From NCBI RefSeq assembly GCF_902498805.1, contig NZ_LR701582.1, forward strand, positions 143,519 through 207,518: 64,000 bases of DNA, written 5' to 3'. The notes below the pieces were generated by a model. That model was not told where the DNA came from and did not search any database. It saw only the letters and a list, made by a program, of their open reading frames with translations. Source of the DNA: Imperialibacter sp. EC-SDR9 (GTDB lineage Bacteria > Bacteroidota > Bacteroidia > Cytophagales > Cyclobacteriaceae). How positions within the stretch are numbered: the first letter of the stretch is position 1; every line of letters begins with the position of its first letter. Positions 63,903 to 64,000 of this stretch are shown here, piece by piece. Both the position numbers and the translations under genes were made by a program.

Positions 63903-64000
63903 TTAGGGAAAGTCGAAAAGCTGTGCTAATTGTTTTTGTTCGTCCTTTATAAGGATTGTTTTCTTGACAGGACTTTTGGAAGAAGGTGTAATGACTTGGA
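63903..64000 (-). CDS. C-terminal end of an unknown gene (partial)
   Basis: A minus-strand frame enters from the right edge and ends at a TAA at 63903-63905. Its last 32 residues include VITPSSKSPVKKTILIKDEQ and KQLAQLFDFP, which look like a natural C-terminus with balanced composition, while the other frames are broken or odd. It is convergent with the Nudix-type regulator. No function can be given. Confidence 0.4.
   Translation of the reverse strand, partial: QVITPSSKSPVKKTILIKDEQKQLAQLFDFP

Overview
The window comes from a Bacteroidota chromosome, most likely a marine or soil Cytophagales-type bacterium. The evidence is a SusC/SusD pair, a Bacteroidetes-type ECF sigma factor, a type IX secretion (T9SS) C-terminal sorting domain, many lipoboxes, and promoters of the Bacteroidetes form (TTTG, about 19-20 bp, TAnnTTTG) upstream of gap and a tRNA-Glu gene. 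No plasmid, phage or CRISPR genes are visible.

Layout. 1-7.2 kb: a glycan-uptake locus on the minus strand (start of a CRTAC1/VCBS-like lipoprotein, SusD, SusC, ECF sigma) diverging from a LacI-family regulator, with palindromes between them; no FecR anti-sigma is present. 7.3-15.4 kb: 3-mercaptopyruvate sulfurtransferase, two unknown envelope proteins, a GH106-type glycoside hydrolase and two lipoproteins. 15.5-28.2 kb: PadR with an FtsX-type permease, a fused kinase/PLP phospho-lyase, an esterase, exported MsrB, a second FtsX-type permease, an S15/CocE hydrolase and an ABC ATPase. 28.2-32.1 kb: penicillin acylase family protein with a coupled small membrane protein, then an outer-membrane barrel.

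32.1-42.3 kb is the most unusual part. Two copies of a three-component module lie back to back: a small DUF7793/STAS-like protein divergent from an ~810-aa fusion of an alpha-oxoamine-synthase (AONS/SPT) domain to a GNAT/FemAB-like acyltransferase, plus a soluble PAS hybrid histidine kinase with a receiver domain. The two kinases sit in tandem in the middle, and the two synthases and two small proteins lie on either side in mirror orientation. It resembles an acyl-amine lipid or signal synthase with dedicated sensor kinases.

42.4-49.8 kb is housekeeping: sucC, an ABC ATPase with an EamA transporter, a four-helix-bundle gene bracketed by short repeats, yebC, the NAD-salvage pair pncB-pncA, and gap. 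50.0-58.7 kb: tRNA-Glu, then a possible island holding degraded mobile-element-like repeats, an XRE remnant and a 2484-aa repeat protein, and ending in a second copy of the tRNA 3' end plus terminator. 58.7-64 kb: two ThuA proteins, one fused to a PQQ sugar dehydrogenase, PKD, cytochrome c and carbohydrate-binding region, divergent from a Nudix-type (NrtR/AraR-like) regulator across two tandem near-perfect palindromes; a partial gene closes the window.

Functions come from reading conserved motifs, without database searches. Starts were moved downstream of the longest ORF where an ATG, signal peptide or neighbouring gene made that better.
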